A stretch of 23,018 bases of DNA from JAHDBG01 sp963922315 (GCA_963922315.1 CAWUID010000035.1:1-23018), one strand, 5' to 3'; positions 15,384 to 23,018 are shown, counted from the stretch's first letter. A program made the numbers and translations. The notes: generated by a model not told the origin, from the sequence alone.

Positions 15384-17690
15384 CTAAAACGTGGTTCCGA
15401 TAGAAAACTGAAAGACCTCCTCTCTCTTTTTGTCCTCTTCCGTCGGGTTAATCGGTTTAGCCAGACTCAGACTCAACGCGCCGATCGGTGACAGCCAGGA
15501 CATACCAATGCCGGCTGAATAGCGCAGATTTTCTAAGCGGACGTCCGTTTCTTTCGTATCATAGACATAGCCAGAATCAACAAATCCGAGTATGCGCATA
15601 TTCGGTGAAAAAATCGGTGGCAGATATAATTCTGCGTTGCCAATGAGTCGCACATTACCACCGAGCGGATCTCCGGTTGAACCACGCGGCCCGAGAGAGA
15701 AAGACTGAAACCCTCTGACAGACCTGGGCCCACCCACGTAAAAGTTCTCGAAAATGGGTAGTTGGCTGGTACTGCCATACGCATCACCGTAACCTACCTC
15801 ACCATTCACTGAAAAGACCCAGTCACTAGGTAGCGACCAATAATGGCGATGTTTATAAAATAACTTATAGTACTTCAGTTTACTCCCCGGAATTGACAAT
15901 TCGAGCCCCAGCTTTTGCAATGAGCCCTGTGTCGGAAACCAGGCGCTGTCGCGTGAATCATGCTGCCATGTTACGTCTGCTTCAACATTAAAAAAGTTCC
16001 GACCTTCAATATCTACCCAATCTTCCACTTCATAAGCAGGATTTGATCCTAACTCAAGATCGATATGATGCGCTCTGAGTCCCATGTCAACTCGCTCAAA
16101 CTCGCTCAGTGGTATCCCGAAACTGACGCCAGCGATGCCGTTACTGGTTTTATAATCAGCCGTGTCCAGCTCATCAAAATCTGTTGAACGATAGCTCAGC
16201 TGGAAGCCTCGACTAATACCATCAACAGTGTAATAAGGGTTGTTATAGGCAATTTCGTAATGCTGATTCGCCTTACTGGTCTTTAGCGCTAATGCGACTT
16301 TTTTCCCTGTGCCGAAAAAGTTATCCTGCGAGATACTTGCGTTCAGCACGATGCCTTCCGACTGAGAAAAACCTATCCCGGCAAGCAGGGCACCAGAAGG
16401 CTTCTCAGACACCTGGACATTCACATCTACCTGATCTGGCACATCAGGCACCATCGGAGTTGTCACATCGATACTTTCAAAATAACCCGTACGCTGTACC
16501 CGCTCACGCGACAGACGCAATTTCTCGCCCGAAAACCAGGTCGACTCCATCTGTCGAAACTCGCGTCGTATCACCTCATCCCGGGTACGTGAATTTCCCT
16601 CGATATTCACACGGCGAACTGATACACGCGGCCCCGGATCCAGGTTAAATGTCAGCGCCACCTGACGACGCTCTTCATCTACTTCAGGCACTGCGTTAAC
16701 ACGTGCCAGCGCATATCCCTGATCAGACAGCAAGTGCGATAAGCGCTCCGTACTTTCAACCACCGTCTGCCGGTTAAATGGTTCTCCGCGACGCAGTTGG
16801 ATCGCCTCAAAATAAGACGAAACGTCACCAATGTAGCTCCCAGCCAACTGAAGATCATTCAGCGTGTAAACTTCGCCCTCATCAATATTGACTGTAATAA
16901 AAATGCCCGATTTGTCCGGAGTAATATTAATCTGAGTCGATAATACTTCAAACTGAATGTAACCTTGATCCATATAAAGGGATCGTATCGCTTCTAAGTC
17001 AGCTTCCAGTTTTTGTCTGGAATACTGATCTTCTTTAGTGAAAACAGCAAACCAGCCATCTGCCGAAAGCTGCATTTCATCTAGTAGTACGTCTTCTGAA
17101 AACGCGTTGTTACCAACAATGTTAATACTGCGGATACGTGCTATATCACCTTCGACAATGTTGAACGCTATCGAAATCTGATTACGCTCTGACTCGAAGA
17201 CTTGCGTATTTATCCGAACTGCGTACTTACCCTGATTAAAAAATTGTTGCTCTAGTTCACGTTCAACACGCGCTAATAATGGTTGGTGAAAAAACTCACC
17301 TTCTGCCAAACCAAAAGCTGCTAACGCGCCATGCAATGTTTTGTCATCAAGAGACTCATTACCTTTCAGCTGAATCTCAGCAATGACAGGCCGCTCTGCA
17401 ACGACAACCTGCAAGGTGTCTCCGGCACGCTCCAGACGAACGTCATTGAAGAATCCGGTTTTATATAAAGCACGGAGTAATTTCGGTGTCTCTGTATCTG
17501 ATAACACATCACCCGGCTGCAACGGCAAATATGCCAGTATTGTTTCCTGCGCGATATGCCGGGCACCTTGTACCTGAATCTCCTGAACGCGGAAACTCTC
17601 CGCTAAAAGACCTGGCATGTAGAGCAAAATACCCAAATACAGGAATGTTTTGGGATTAGAAAACAAACGAGTCATATTAAGGGAATGCAT
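15384..17690 (-). CDS. bamA: Outer membrane protein assembly factor BamA
   Basis: BamA (about 768 residues) is the core of the BAM complex that inserts beta-barrels into the outer membrane. After a signal peptide ending '..MPGLLAES', five POTRA domains run to about residue 420 (start 'FRVQEIQVQGARHIAQET'), followed by the 16-strand barrel with the loop 6 motif 'GGPRSVRGFQSFSLGPRGS' and a C-terminal beta-signal 'FQFSIGTTF'. The ATG at 17690 has GAGG seven bases upstream; an upstream in-frame TTG and a later ATG at 17675 lack this. rseP, cdsA and other genes that normally precede bamA are missing; a 242-bp gap separates it from a glycosyltransferase gene, so a promoter for the lpx operon should lie there. 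Confidence 0.97.
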   Translation of the reverse strand: MHSLNMTRLFSNPKTFLYLGILLYMPGLLAESFRVQEIQVQGARHIAQETILAYLPLQPGDVLSDTETPKLLRALYKTGFFNDVRLERAGDTLQVVVAERPVIAEIQLKGNESLDDKTLHGALAAFGLAEGEFFHQPLLARVERELEQQFFNQGKYAVRINTQVFESERNQISIAFNIVEGDIARIRSINIVGNNAFSEDVLLDEMQLSADGWFAVFTKEDQYSRQKLEADLEAIRSLYMDQGYIQFEVLSTQINITPDKSGIFITVNIDEGEVYTLNDLQLAGSYIGDVSSYFEAIQLRRGEPFNRQTVVESTERLSHLLSDQGYALARVNAVPEVDEERRQVALTFNLDPGPRVSVRRVNIEGNSRTRDEVIRREFRQMESTWFSGEKLRLSRERVQRTGYFESIDVTTPMVPDVPDQVDVNVQVSEKPSGALLAGIGFSQSEGIVLNASISQDNFFGTGKKVALALKTSKANQHYEIAYNNPYYTVDGISRGFQLSYRSTDFDELDTADYKTSNGIAGVSFGIPLSEFERVDMGLRAHHIDLELGSNPAYEVEDWVDIEGRNFFNVEADVTWQHDSRDSAWFPTQGSLQKLGLELSIPGSKLKYYKLFYKHRHYWSLPSDWVFSVNGEVGYGDAYGSTSQLPIFENFYVGGPRSVRGFQSFSLGPRGSTGDPLGGNVRLIGNAELYLPPIFSPNMRILGFVDSGYVYDTKETDVRLENLRYSAGIGMSWLSPIGALSLSLAKPINPTEEDKKREEVFQFSIGTTF

Positions 17691-17911
17691 AAGCAAACCT
17701 CACGAAGATATAAGATTCAGCAGATTTTCAGCTAAATGGTAGCCACAAAAATTTCGAACGCACATCTATTTTCCGCTACGCAGGATGGCGCACAATATCT
17801 GCTCTGACAATTAGACTGGCCATAATCCTCGAAAAAAGCGCCAGTTATCAGACAGATGCATTGAATTACAACCAGAAAAGTCCAGTTTCTAAGCAAGAAC
17901 ACTGGCCTTAC

Positions 17912-17917
17912 ATTATA
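17912..17917 (-). promoter_or_regulatory. Candidate -10 box for the bamA-lpx operon
   Basis: A perfect TATAAT lies on the minus strand 222 bp upstream of the bamA start and about 16 bp after the end of the glycosyltransferase gene. The -35 region 17 bp away is a poor match, and a clear sigma-E promoter (GAACTT/TCTGA spacing) was not found. A long leader would result. Confidence 0.3.
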
Positions 17918-17932
17918 GCCTGTACAGCCAGG

Positions 17933-18706
17933 CTACCGGTTATTTTTCCCCGATAACGATGCAATAAACAAAAAAATGTTTAAACCCTTGATTTTTAAAA
18001 AGACTTTTTTCGCAACATACCAAATCCCACCATAGCCAAAGACCTCGTTGTATGCCCGAACGGACTCCAGCCAGCCCGTCATGTAGCTGTTTATGCCCTC
18101 AGTGCTCGCTCCACCCAGACTCATTTCAGTGACAGGTCTGCTTATGTAAGCACCTTTAAGACCCATGCGATACAGTAAAAGCTGCTGCTTTACATCAGCA
18201 GCCAACTCGTAGCGTGAATCAAACGCTGGAGCCAATGCTGCCAACACGGTGCGGCGGACGAACAGTGTCGGATGCGGAATTTGACGACGATTCTGGTCGT
18301 TAACCAAACCAACACGCCATTCACGCACAAGTTCCCCCGTCATATTCCACATACGCAGATCACCGTACACGAAACTTACATTTTCGGCCGAAAAGGCTTG
18401 TGCAACTTCCCGCAAGACCTGACCATCACTGTATGTATCGCCAGCATTGAGAAAAGCCACTACCTCACCTGTCGCCAAAGCGAGTCCTTTATTCATAGCA
18501 TCATATAGGCCATTATCAGGCTCAGACACCACTTGCATAACATGTGAACCATGTTGCCGGATTATCTCCAAGGTATGGTCCTGAGATGCTCCGTCAATAA
18601 CAATATGCTCTACTTCAGGATGAAGCTGTTCCGCAACAGAACGCAGGGTAGAGGACAAAACATGGGCACTGTTATAACAAACAGTGATAATAGAAACGCG
18701 AATCAT
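17933..18706 (-). CDS. Family 2 glycosyltransferase
   Basis: This 257-residue GT-A fold enzyme starts 'MIRVSIITVCYNSAHVLSSTLRSV'. It carries 'HIVIDGASQDHT' and 'EPDNGLYDAMNKGLALATGE', and the metal/nucleotide site reads 'FLNAGDTY'; the acceptor part includes 'FVYGDLRMWN' and 'IPHPTLFVRR'. This combination marks WcaA-like transferases that add a sugar from a nucleotide-sugar donor during O-antigen, capsule or exopolysaccharide assembly in the cytoplasm. Donor and acceptor cannot be told from the sequence. A C-terminal hydrophobic helix (about 228-252, 'VAKKVFLKIKGLNIFLFIASL') may hold it to the membrane. It is the last polysaccharide gene before the bamA operon; a hairpin-rich spacer separates it from the preceding glycosyltransferase gene. 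Confidence 0.93.
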   Translation of the reverse strand: MIRVSIITVCYNSAHVLSSTLRSVAEQLHPEVEHIVIDGASQDHTLEIIRQHGSHVMQVVSEPDNGLYDAMNKGLALATGEVVAFLNAGDTYSDGQVLREVAQAFSAENVSFVYGDLRMWNMTGELVREWRVGLVNDQNRRQIPHPTLFVRRTVLAALAPAFDSRYELAADVKQQLLLYRMGLKGAYISRPVTEMSLGGASTEGINSYMTGWLESVRAYNEVFGYGGIWYVAKKVFLKIKGLNIFLFIASLSGKNNR

Positions 18707-18741
18707 GGTTTGAAAAATATCTGGAAAATCAAATTCAAATC

Positions 18742-18843
18742 GCAGGCGAGGTATGAAACATCACCTGCAACCAAAGGGGCGAGAGCTACGCCTCTCCCCC
18801 TTTGGAAACCCCCATGGTTTTGTCCCCGCCGCAAGCGGCGGGG
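18742..18843. repeat. Palindromic intergenic element with three successive hairpins
   Basis: Three inverted repeats follow each other in the 163-bp gap between two glycosyltransferase genes. First, GCAGGCGA (18742-18749) with TCACCTGC (18761-18768), one mismatch. Second, CCAAAGGGG-C-GAGAG (18771-18785) with CTCTCCCCCTTTGG (18792-18805), a 14-bp stem with one bulged C and a 6-nt loop. Third, CCCCGCCGC (18824-18832) with GCGGCGGGG (18835-18843), a perfect 9-bp stem. None is followed by a T-run on either strand, so they are not standard terminators. The GC-rich block in an AT-rich locus looks like a REP/MITE-type dispersed repeat; dispersal cannot be tested from one copy. Confidence 0.65.
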
Positions 18844-18869
18844 TATTTCAAGAATCAAAGCAGTATAAA

Positions 18870-19937
18870 TCAAGTCACATTTTGCAACATAGTCTTCCAG
18901 AAAACTGCTGGTGTTTCGACTGGTACGATAGCTTCAGCATCTTGCAGAAAACGCCTGACTGCACGAGCAATAGATACTGGAGAATGAGGATCAAATGTTT
19001 CAACCGGCATACAAACATCCCTGACAAAATCCAGCTCAGATGCAACAATAGGCAAATTCTGACAGCTTGCTTCAATAAGTGGCAACCCGAACGATTCAGA
19101 AAAAGAGGGGTAAATTAAGGCACGAGCCATACCATAAGATTGAATGAGCTCTGTCTGAGGACGGGAGCCCAGATTACAAATTGCCAGATTTTTCCGGACT
19201 GCTACATCATTAATTTGATCCCACAACCGACGATCATTCTCATTCAGGGTTAATGCCAAAGACGGGAATATACCGGAATCCGCTAACAAGCTCCAGGCAG
19301 CAATCAAATTATGATGATTTTTATGCCAGTGACCATGTGCCACATAAATAAAATCCCACTTAAATTTATTATTTACCCGACAAGAGATCACCTTATTTTC
19401 AGGATTGAACGGAATGATCAGGATGCTCCATACATCAGGAGTCCTGCCTGTTCTTGTAATCCATAGGTTCAGGGCGCGACGCATTGAATCTGTCTGAACC
19501 ACATAAGTCGCTTTACGTTTTCGACCCAGACAAATCAGCAGTACACGTTCAATACTTAAACGTAGTCGGGTATGCGCGTCAAAATTTCTAAGAGATGAAC
19601 GGTCTATCAATAGGCTGTGATGAAAAAAAACAACGTTAGTCGCAGTATTAGAAAATAAAGGCAGAAAGTTGTGGAGACATAATATTATATCTGACGCTCC
19701 AACTGTTTTTTTTAAGCTGATCTCAGCGCAAAATCGCGACCAGAGTGTTGGCTTTACCCAATTTACCTCTATATTTTTTTTCAACAGCAATTTATTTTTA
19801 GCGCGCTGATCCAGATAAGCTAACAGCGGAGGGTCTGCATACCAACCTTGCAGCAACCCCTGCAATAAAACCAGACTTCCACCAATATGCGCATTCGGTG
19901 CATATAAAACTAATCGCCTACCCGCAAGTACATTCAT
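18870..19937 (-). CDS. Family 4 (group 1) glycosyltransferase
   Basis: This 355-residue GT-B enzyme has an N-terminal donor-free lobe ('VLYAPNAHIGGSLVLLQGLLQGW') and a C-terminal nucleotide-sugar lobe with 'FIYVAHGHWHKNHHNLIAAW', 'LAICNLGSRPQTELIQSYGMA' and 'ALIYPSFSESFGLPLIEASCQNLPIVASE', which contains the E-x7-E motif of retaining GT4 transferases. It probably transfers a sugar in surface polysaccharide synthesis; specificity is unknown. The gene sits between a remnant-bearing 300-bp gap upstream and the triple-hairpin spacer downstream. The start ATG has only a weak Shine-Dalgarno (TGAGAT). The protein ends soon after the expected last helix, so it may be slightly short. Confidence 0.92.
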   Translation of the reverse strand: MNVLAGRRLVLYAPNAHIGGSLVLLQGLLQGWYADPPLLAYLDQRAKNKLLLKKNIEVNWVKPTLWSRFCAEISLKKTVGASDIILCLHNFLPLFSNTATNVVFFHHSLLIDRSSLRNFDAHTRLRLSIERVLLICLGRKRKATYVVQTDSMRRALNLWITRTGRTPDVWSILIIPFNPENKVISCRVNNKFKWDFIYVAHGHWHKNHHNLIAAWSLLADSGIFPSLALTLNENDRRLWDQINDVAVRKNLAICNLGSRPQTELIQSYGMARALIYPSFSESFGLPLIEASCQNLPIVASELDFVRDVCMPVETFDPHSPVSIARAVRRFLQDAEAIVPVETPAVFWKTMLQNVT

Positions 19938-20238
19938 ATCTCAGCACTAAAATAGTTTTTAATACATTACGAAGTAATGTCTTAAAAAAGAGGCACCAAG
20001 GGAAAAGTCACCTGGCAGTCCGGATTATCTTTGCAAGTCATTTTTCGCGCATGTTCCAGTCTGTGGGATGTAGTCCTGAAAGAAAAACTGAATTGACTTT
20101 CTTGCAGAAACCGCGATGCATATTAGCGAACATGAGCGCATCCCTAACGAACTATATTATTAGTTAACAGCTCAAGTACTATCGCTGAGATTGGCAGATA
20201 AACTAGACACATAAAGTGATCACTTACTCTTGACCAGT
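19938..20238. other. Gap between two polysaccharide genes, no intact gene
   Basis: This 301-bp stretch has only short frames. On the minus strand it contains a segment resembling the 3' end of a glycosyltransferase gene (annotated separately) and a perfect 12-bp palindrome AAGTGATCACTT at 20214-20225, soon after the stop of the Wzy-like gene. The palindrome has no T-run and no known role. No promoter of quality was seen. Confidence 0.5.
19940..20010 (-). pseudogene. Possible remnant of a glycosyltransferase 3' end
   Basis: Minus-strand bases 19983 to 19947 match the 3' end of the glycosyltransferase gene at 22010 to 21974 at 27 of 37 positions, mostly with third-codon-position transitions. 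In the same frame they read KTLLRNVLKTIL against KTSLRNALSDIL. Upstream frames are broken by stops, so if real this is a decayed tail of a related gene. The match is short and chance cannot be excluded. Confidence 0.3.
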
Positions 20239-21405
20239 TTAAACATACCTCATAACAAAATGCTTTTTTATTCTGCGTTTATAGAAAAAAACTGACAATA
20301 ACATAGGTACCAGAGGGAATGCCAGAGGCACAGCACTCAGCAAAATGATAAATAGTAAAAATATCTCTAACAAATTACGGAGAGTTCTATCCCACGAGTT
20401 TATAAAAATCAACAGGACAAAAAGAAGACCAAAAATACCAAGCTGGTAGAAAAGATCTCCTATCCAGCTCATTATCTTGCTTCCAACAACTGATGAAAAA
20501 TCATCCAGACCAGCAGGGAGGAAAAAGTTTTTCGCTGAACCTATTACAGAATGAGTGATAGCATCTAACCTTTCACTCGCACTAGCATCTGAAGAAAAAA
20601 AATTGACAACGCCTGAGTCAGATATCGCATGTGCAATATTGAAAACGCGACTGTTCTCGACATATTTTGATGAAATGAAGAAAACCATAGCGGCGCAAAA
20701 GAATAGCAATATTGAGTTGAAGAAATCACGATCTAGTTCTGATCGGAGGATTTTTAAAATCAGATATGTAGCATATGCCAGGATCAGATATAAAACGACT
20801 GTTGACGACTTTGAAACAAAAAACACACAAAATATGCTTGCCACGTAAAATTTTGCATGTTTTTCGACTTTATATGCACTAAACGACAGGAGCAACCAGA
20901 CGGAGAAAAAAACAAATATGGCATAAAATGTCGGCTCAGGCGCAAACGATGTCAAACCTCTTTCAAAAGAAGTTCTGACGGGAGCAAAGTATGCGATAAA
21001 TGCGGGGTTGAAAAACTCAACAACAGCTCCGATTAACCAGATATAGTTAGCAGTCAGAAGTATCTTATACGGAAACCCGAACCTGATTATATAATCATAA
21101 AACCCTAAAAAGAAAAAACCAACAGAAAGGTAATTGCAAACTGAGCGTAAAGTAAAAAATGACTCTACATCTCTGGTGTTTAGTAAAGAAAAGAAAATCC
21201 CAGCCAACATAACTGAGATTATCAGAGAAAAGTTCTCCGGTAATTTGATGGATTTATAACAAGCCAGCAAATACAGGATACAAAACAAGCATGCCCATGG
21301 CTGACTATCCAAGTCAAGAAAGCCAAACCCAACCCAAGGAAAAAATGATAAAATTACTGTAACTCTTCCTAGTACCAGCTTCAGAGAAAAACATAGAAAA
21401 GGCAT
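20239..21405 (-). CDS. Wzy-like O-antigen/polysaccharide polymerase, membrane protein
   Basis: This 388-residue, very hydrophobic protein has about ten to eleven predicted membrane segments. A larger loop in the middle carries 'RTSFERGLTSFAPEPTFYAI', the 'S.EP' type motif seen in many Wzy or O-antigen ligase-like polymerases, and a second polar loop lies around 'SDASASERLDAI'. Wzy proteins polymerise undecaprenyl-linked repeat units on the periplasmic face of the inner membrane. Sequence conservation in this family is low, so topology and context (three glycosyltransferases, no other transporter) carry the call. WaaL ligase is an alternative. Codon use is strongly AT-biased compared with the lipid A genes, in line with horizontal acquisition. 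Upstream lies an IS5-family remnant, so its own promoter may have been changed. Confidence 0.75.
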   Translation of the reverse strand: MPFLCFSLKLVLGRVTVILSFFPWVGFGFLDLDSQPWACLFCILYLLACYKSIKLPENFSLIISVMLAGIFFSLLNTRDVESFFTLRSVCNYLSVGFFFLGFYDYIIRFGFPYKILLTANYIWLIGAVVEFFNPAFIAYFAPVRTSFERGLTSFAPEPTFYAIFVFFSVWLLLSFSAYKVEKHAKFYVASIFCVFFVSKSSTVVLYLILAYATYLILKILRSELDRDFFNSILLFFCAAMVFFISSKYVENSRVFNIAHAISDSGVVNFFSSDASASERLDAITHSVIGSAKNFFLPAGLDDFSSVVGSKIMSWIGDLFYQLGIFGLLFVLLIFINSWDRTLRNLLEIFLLFIILLSAVPLAFPLVPMLLSVFFYKRRIKKHFVMRYV

Positions 21406-21962
21406 TCTATTCTCAATTAACTATCAATTTCATCTGTATCCACTAAAAAGAAAACTGAGTGAAAAACCATTAATGCTTGCAGAGGGCTTCTAAAATGGGC
21501 CACTTTCACCAAGATATGACATCGACCTGAACTTCACGGAGAGTGATTATGCAAGCGGGATTTTCTGATCTCAACAAAAGCGGGTTATCGTAGCCAAATT
21601 CACACCAAGGATTGAGCTGGTAAGCCCTTGTCAGATACACAACAACGTGCGAACAAAAAACGCTCAACAGTGCGTGTTCGTGTTGAGCATGTCTTTGCAA
21701 CACACAAACAGATGGCAGGAGATATGGCTCGCACCATTGGCTATGCCAGGGCCCGAATCCAGTTAGGCATAATTAATATCGCATATAACATCAAACGCTG
21801 GCGCACACTCAGGCAGGCGTTGGCATGAGTCGAGGGATTGATGTGTCTGAAAACCTGAAATTGATCAGATAGTGACTTATTTCAGATTGAAAACTGACGT
21901 GAGTTTGCGTTAAAAATGGTTTTTTGAAAAAACCTGGATTTATCAAACCATCAGCGGTTTAT
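21406..21962. mobile_element. Remnant insertion sequence region (IS5 family)
   Basis: The 557-bp gap between the Wzy-like gene and the last glycosyltransferase holds a deleted IS5-family element on the plus strand. The transposase remnant is at 21549-21828 and non-coding flanks lie at about 21480-21548 and 21829-21960. I could not define the terminal inverted repeats or a target duplication by eye, so the element borders are approximate. Confidence 0.6.
21549..21828 (+). pseudogene. IS5-family transposase, internally deleted
   Basis: An ATG at 21549 opens with MQAGFSDLNKS, like the start of a group of IS5-family DDE transposases, and stops at a TAG after 14 codons. In another frame, from 21577, the sequence reads KAGYRSQIHTKD-stop-AGKPLSDTQQRANKKRS, then 'VRVRVEHVFATHKQMAG', 'ARTIGYARARIQLGIINIAYN', ending at TGA 21826-21828. 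This is the C-terminal domain, including the region of the last catalytic Glu (VEHVF). The middle of the gene (roughly 200 residues) is missing, so the protein start is fused out of frame to the end. It is not functional; it marks past IS activity in the polysaccharide locus. Confidence 0.75.
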
Positions 21963-22925
21963 TTAAAGTTCCTCTAAGATATCACTCAACGCATTGCGAA
22001 GTGATGTCTTGTAGCGCCTTGAATTGTGCTCAGCAGCAACCCAGCGAGCAGCGTCGCGCATACGCGCATTACATTCACTCTGAGACAAAGCTAAGCAACA
22101 TGCAACAGCTTTCTCAACAGACTGTATTGAAGGATCAGAAATAACAATAGCCTCCGGATAAACAATACCGCATTGTGGTGTAATCACAGGAATACACTGC
22201 CACTGCATACAAGTTAGAACACTGGTTGCCGCGCCCTCCGAACATGAAGGCAAAATAACAAAAGTGGTGTTTGCCATAATGCTCGACATTTGATCTGAAC
22301 ACACATCAATAAAACCATGATAATGTATGTTATTAAGATGCAGAAAGGATTGATAATGACGCATAAAATGTGGTTCTTGCTCCAGATTCCCGACAACATG
22401 CAACGTCAAATCCGGCTTTTCTTTAAACACTTCAAGACATAAATCCAGTCCTTTGTGGGCTGCCCCAGCGCCACTAAACCAAACAAACTGCCTGGGGTCT
22501 TTATTTTTAATAAAGGCATCAGACAACACTAATTCATCAGATAAAGACGTAATATTTACAGAATAAACGTTACCATGATGTTTTTCGAACTGGGATTTAG
22601 CCCAGCCAGATGTCACACTAATAATTGCATCGGATAGTATATCGGAACATGGCCAAGTCCGGTCAAACACCCTGTCGGGAAACAAATTAATGCCTTTTAC
22701 ATCATTGATCGCTTTAATACGCATGGTTTCCGCATAATTCTGGACAGGGAGAGGAGCACCTGTTGCATACAGTATACAAGTTGGCCTGGCAGCTTGGTAA
22801 AAAATACTTTCATATGCATCGCCGAAACCTATGATCAGATCATATTCCTGGGACTGTATCGGATACTTATAACAATAATCCAGCACATCAACCGAGAACG
22901 ACATATCAGTCAAAATATCCACCAT
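21963..22925 (-). CDS. GT4-like glycosyltransferase, probably 5'-truncated
   Basis: The 320-residue frame encodes the greater part of a group 1 glycosyltransferase: 'YDLIIGFGDAYESIFYQAA', 'SGAGAAHKGLDLCLEVF' at the start of the donor lobe, 'NNIHYHGFIDVCSDQ', and 'ILPSCSEGAATSVLTCMQ', where the second Glu of the E-x7-E motif is Thr. The only ATG in frame is at 22925, but homologous-looking coding sequence continues upstream (KLAHTNIKETKI, normally internal in such proteins) to an in-frame TAA at 22974-22976. About 50-60 N-terminal residues therefore seem to be lost and the protein may be inactive or start at a non-standard codon. It probably belonged to the same surface-glycan locus. No Shine-Dalgarno is visible at the ATG. 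Confidence 0.75.
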   Translation of the reverse strand: MVDILTDMSFSVDVLDYCYKYPIQSQEYDLIIGFGDAYESIFYQAARPTCILYATGAPLPVQNYAETMRIKAINDVKGINLFPDRVFDRTWPCSDILSDAIISVTSGWAKSQFEKHHGNVYSVNITSLSDELVLSDAFIKNKDPRQFVWFSGAGAAHKGLDLCLEVFKEKPDLTLHVVGNLEQEPHFMRHYQSFLHLNNIHYHGFIDVCSDQMSSIMANTTFVILPSCSEGAATSVLTCMQWQCIPVITPQCGIVYPEAIVISDPSIQSVEKAVACCLALSQSECNARMRDAARWVAAEHNSRRYKTSLRNALSDILEEL

Positions 22926-22992
22926 TATTTTTGTTTCTTTTATGTTAGTATGCGCAAGTTTTTTAACTAGAGTTTAGAGCGAGCGGGTCTTC

Positions 22993-23016
22993 CCAAGCCT
23001 CGTTGTATGAGCTTGG
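22993..23016. repeat. Inverted repeat at the window end
   Basis: CCAAGC (22993-22998) and GCTTGG (23011-23016) form a 6-bp dyad with a 12-nt loop, immediately upstream of the truncated glycosyltransferase's in-frame stop. It may be a terminator stem or the end of an element that lies beyond the window; sequence to the right is needed to tell. Confidence 0.35.
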
Positions 23017-23018
23017 TT

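Noticed and set aside
17691..17932. Sigma-E promoter before bamA
   Set aside because: GGACTT and TCTGA elements are present but about 25 bp apart, too far for sigma-E spacing.
18824..18850. Rho-independent terminator at the GC-rich hairpin
   Set aside because: No T-run follows on either strand.
21506..21703. Minus-strand frame of 65 codons in the IS remnant
   Set aside because: It is antisense to the transposase C-terminus, which explains the open frame.
22970..23018. A tRNA-Gly(CCC)-like anticodon loop (CTTCCCAAG) and a possible T-arm start (GGTT) at the window end
   Set aside because: The anticodon stem has a T-C mismatch, the spacing to the supposed T-arm is about 10 nt, which does not fit a glycine tRNA, and there is no acceptor or D-arm.

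Overview
The window looks like a chromosomal piece of a gram-negative gammaproteobacterium. It carries the lipid A genes lpxD/fabZ/lpxA/lpxB with bamA, a SecA with the C-terminal zinc motif, TusC/TusB/TusE, MltF and the U32 protein TrhP (YegQ). I cannot name the genus. The housekeeping genes look moderately GC-rich, while roughly 19.4-23.0 kb is clearly AT-richer, as is usual for an acquired surface-polysaccharide locus.

Layout. (1) 1-495: no supportable gene. (2) 496-4282, minus strand: secA followed 10 nt later by an Rpn-family PD-(D/E)XK nuclease gene. Its 3' end holds an in-frame internal start with a strong Shine-Dalgarno, the layout of the nested small protein (RpnS) described for rpn toxin-antitoxin genes. 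(3) 4424-8147, plus strand: tusC-tusB-tusE-mltF-trhP, tightly packed. TusBCE and TrhP both act on tRNA wobble uridine 34. TusD, the usual partner of TusC, is not here. (4) 8144-11126, minus strand: a copper-resistance operon made of a small Cys-rich exported protein, the Tat-exported multicopper oxidase CopA and the outer-membrane protein CopB. A candidate promoter and an 18-bp palindrome lie upstream. (5) 11356-17690, minus strand: bamA-lpxD-fabZ-lpxA-lpxB-Nudix, with junctions of -10 to +7 nt. The periplasmic chaperone gene skp, usual between bamA and lpxD, is absent, and a Nudix hydrolase is translationally overlapped with lpxB. (6) 17933-22976, minus strand: a GT2 glycosyltransferase, a GT4 glycosyltransferase, a Wzy-like polymerase and a GT4-like glycosyltransferase that appears cut at its 5' end. 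Between them lie a three-hairpin palindromic element, an internally deleted IS5-family element and a possible remnant of another glycosyltransferase.

How the parts relate. Regions 5 and 6 both concern the outer membrane: lipid A synthesis and barrel assembly next to genes that probably build O-antigen or another surface glycan. The polysaccharide part shows repeated decay and rearrangement. No tRNA or rRNA genes, CRISPR array or integrase were recognised.
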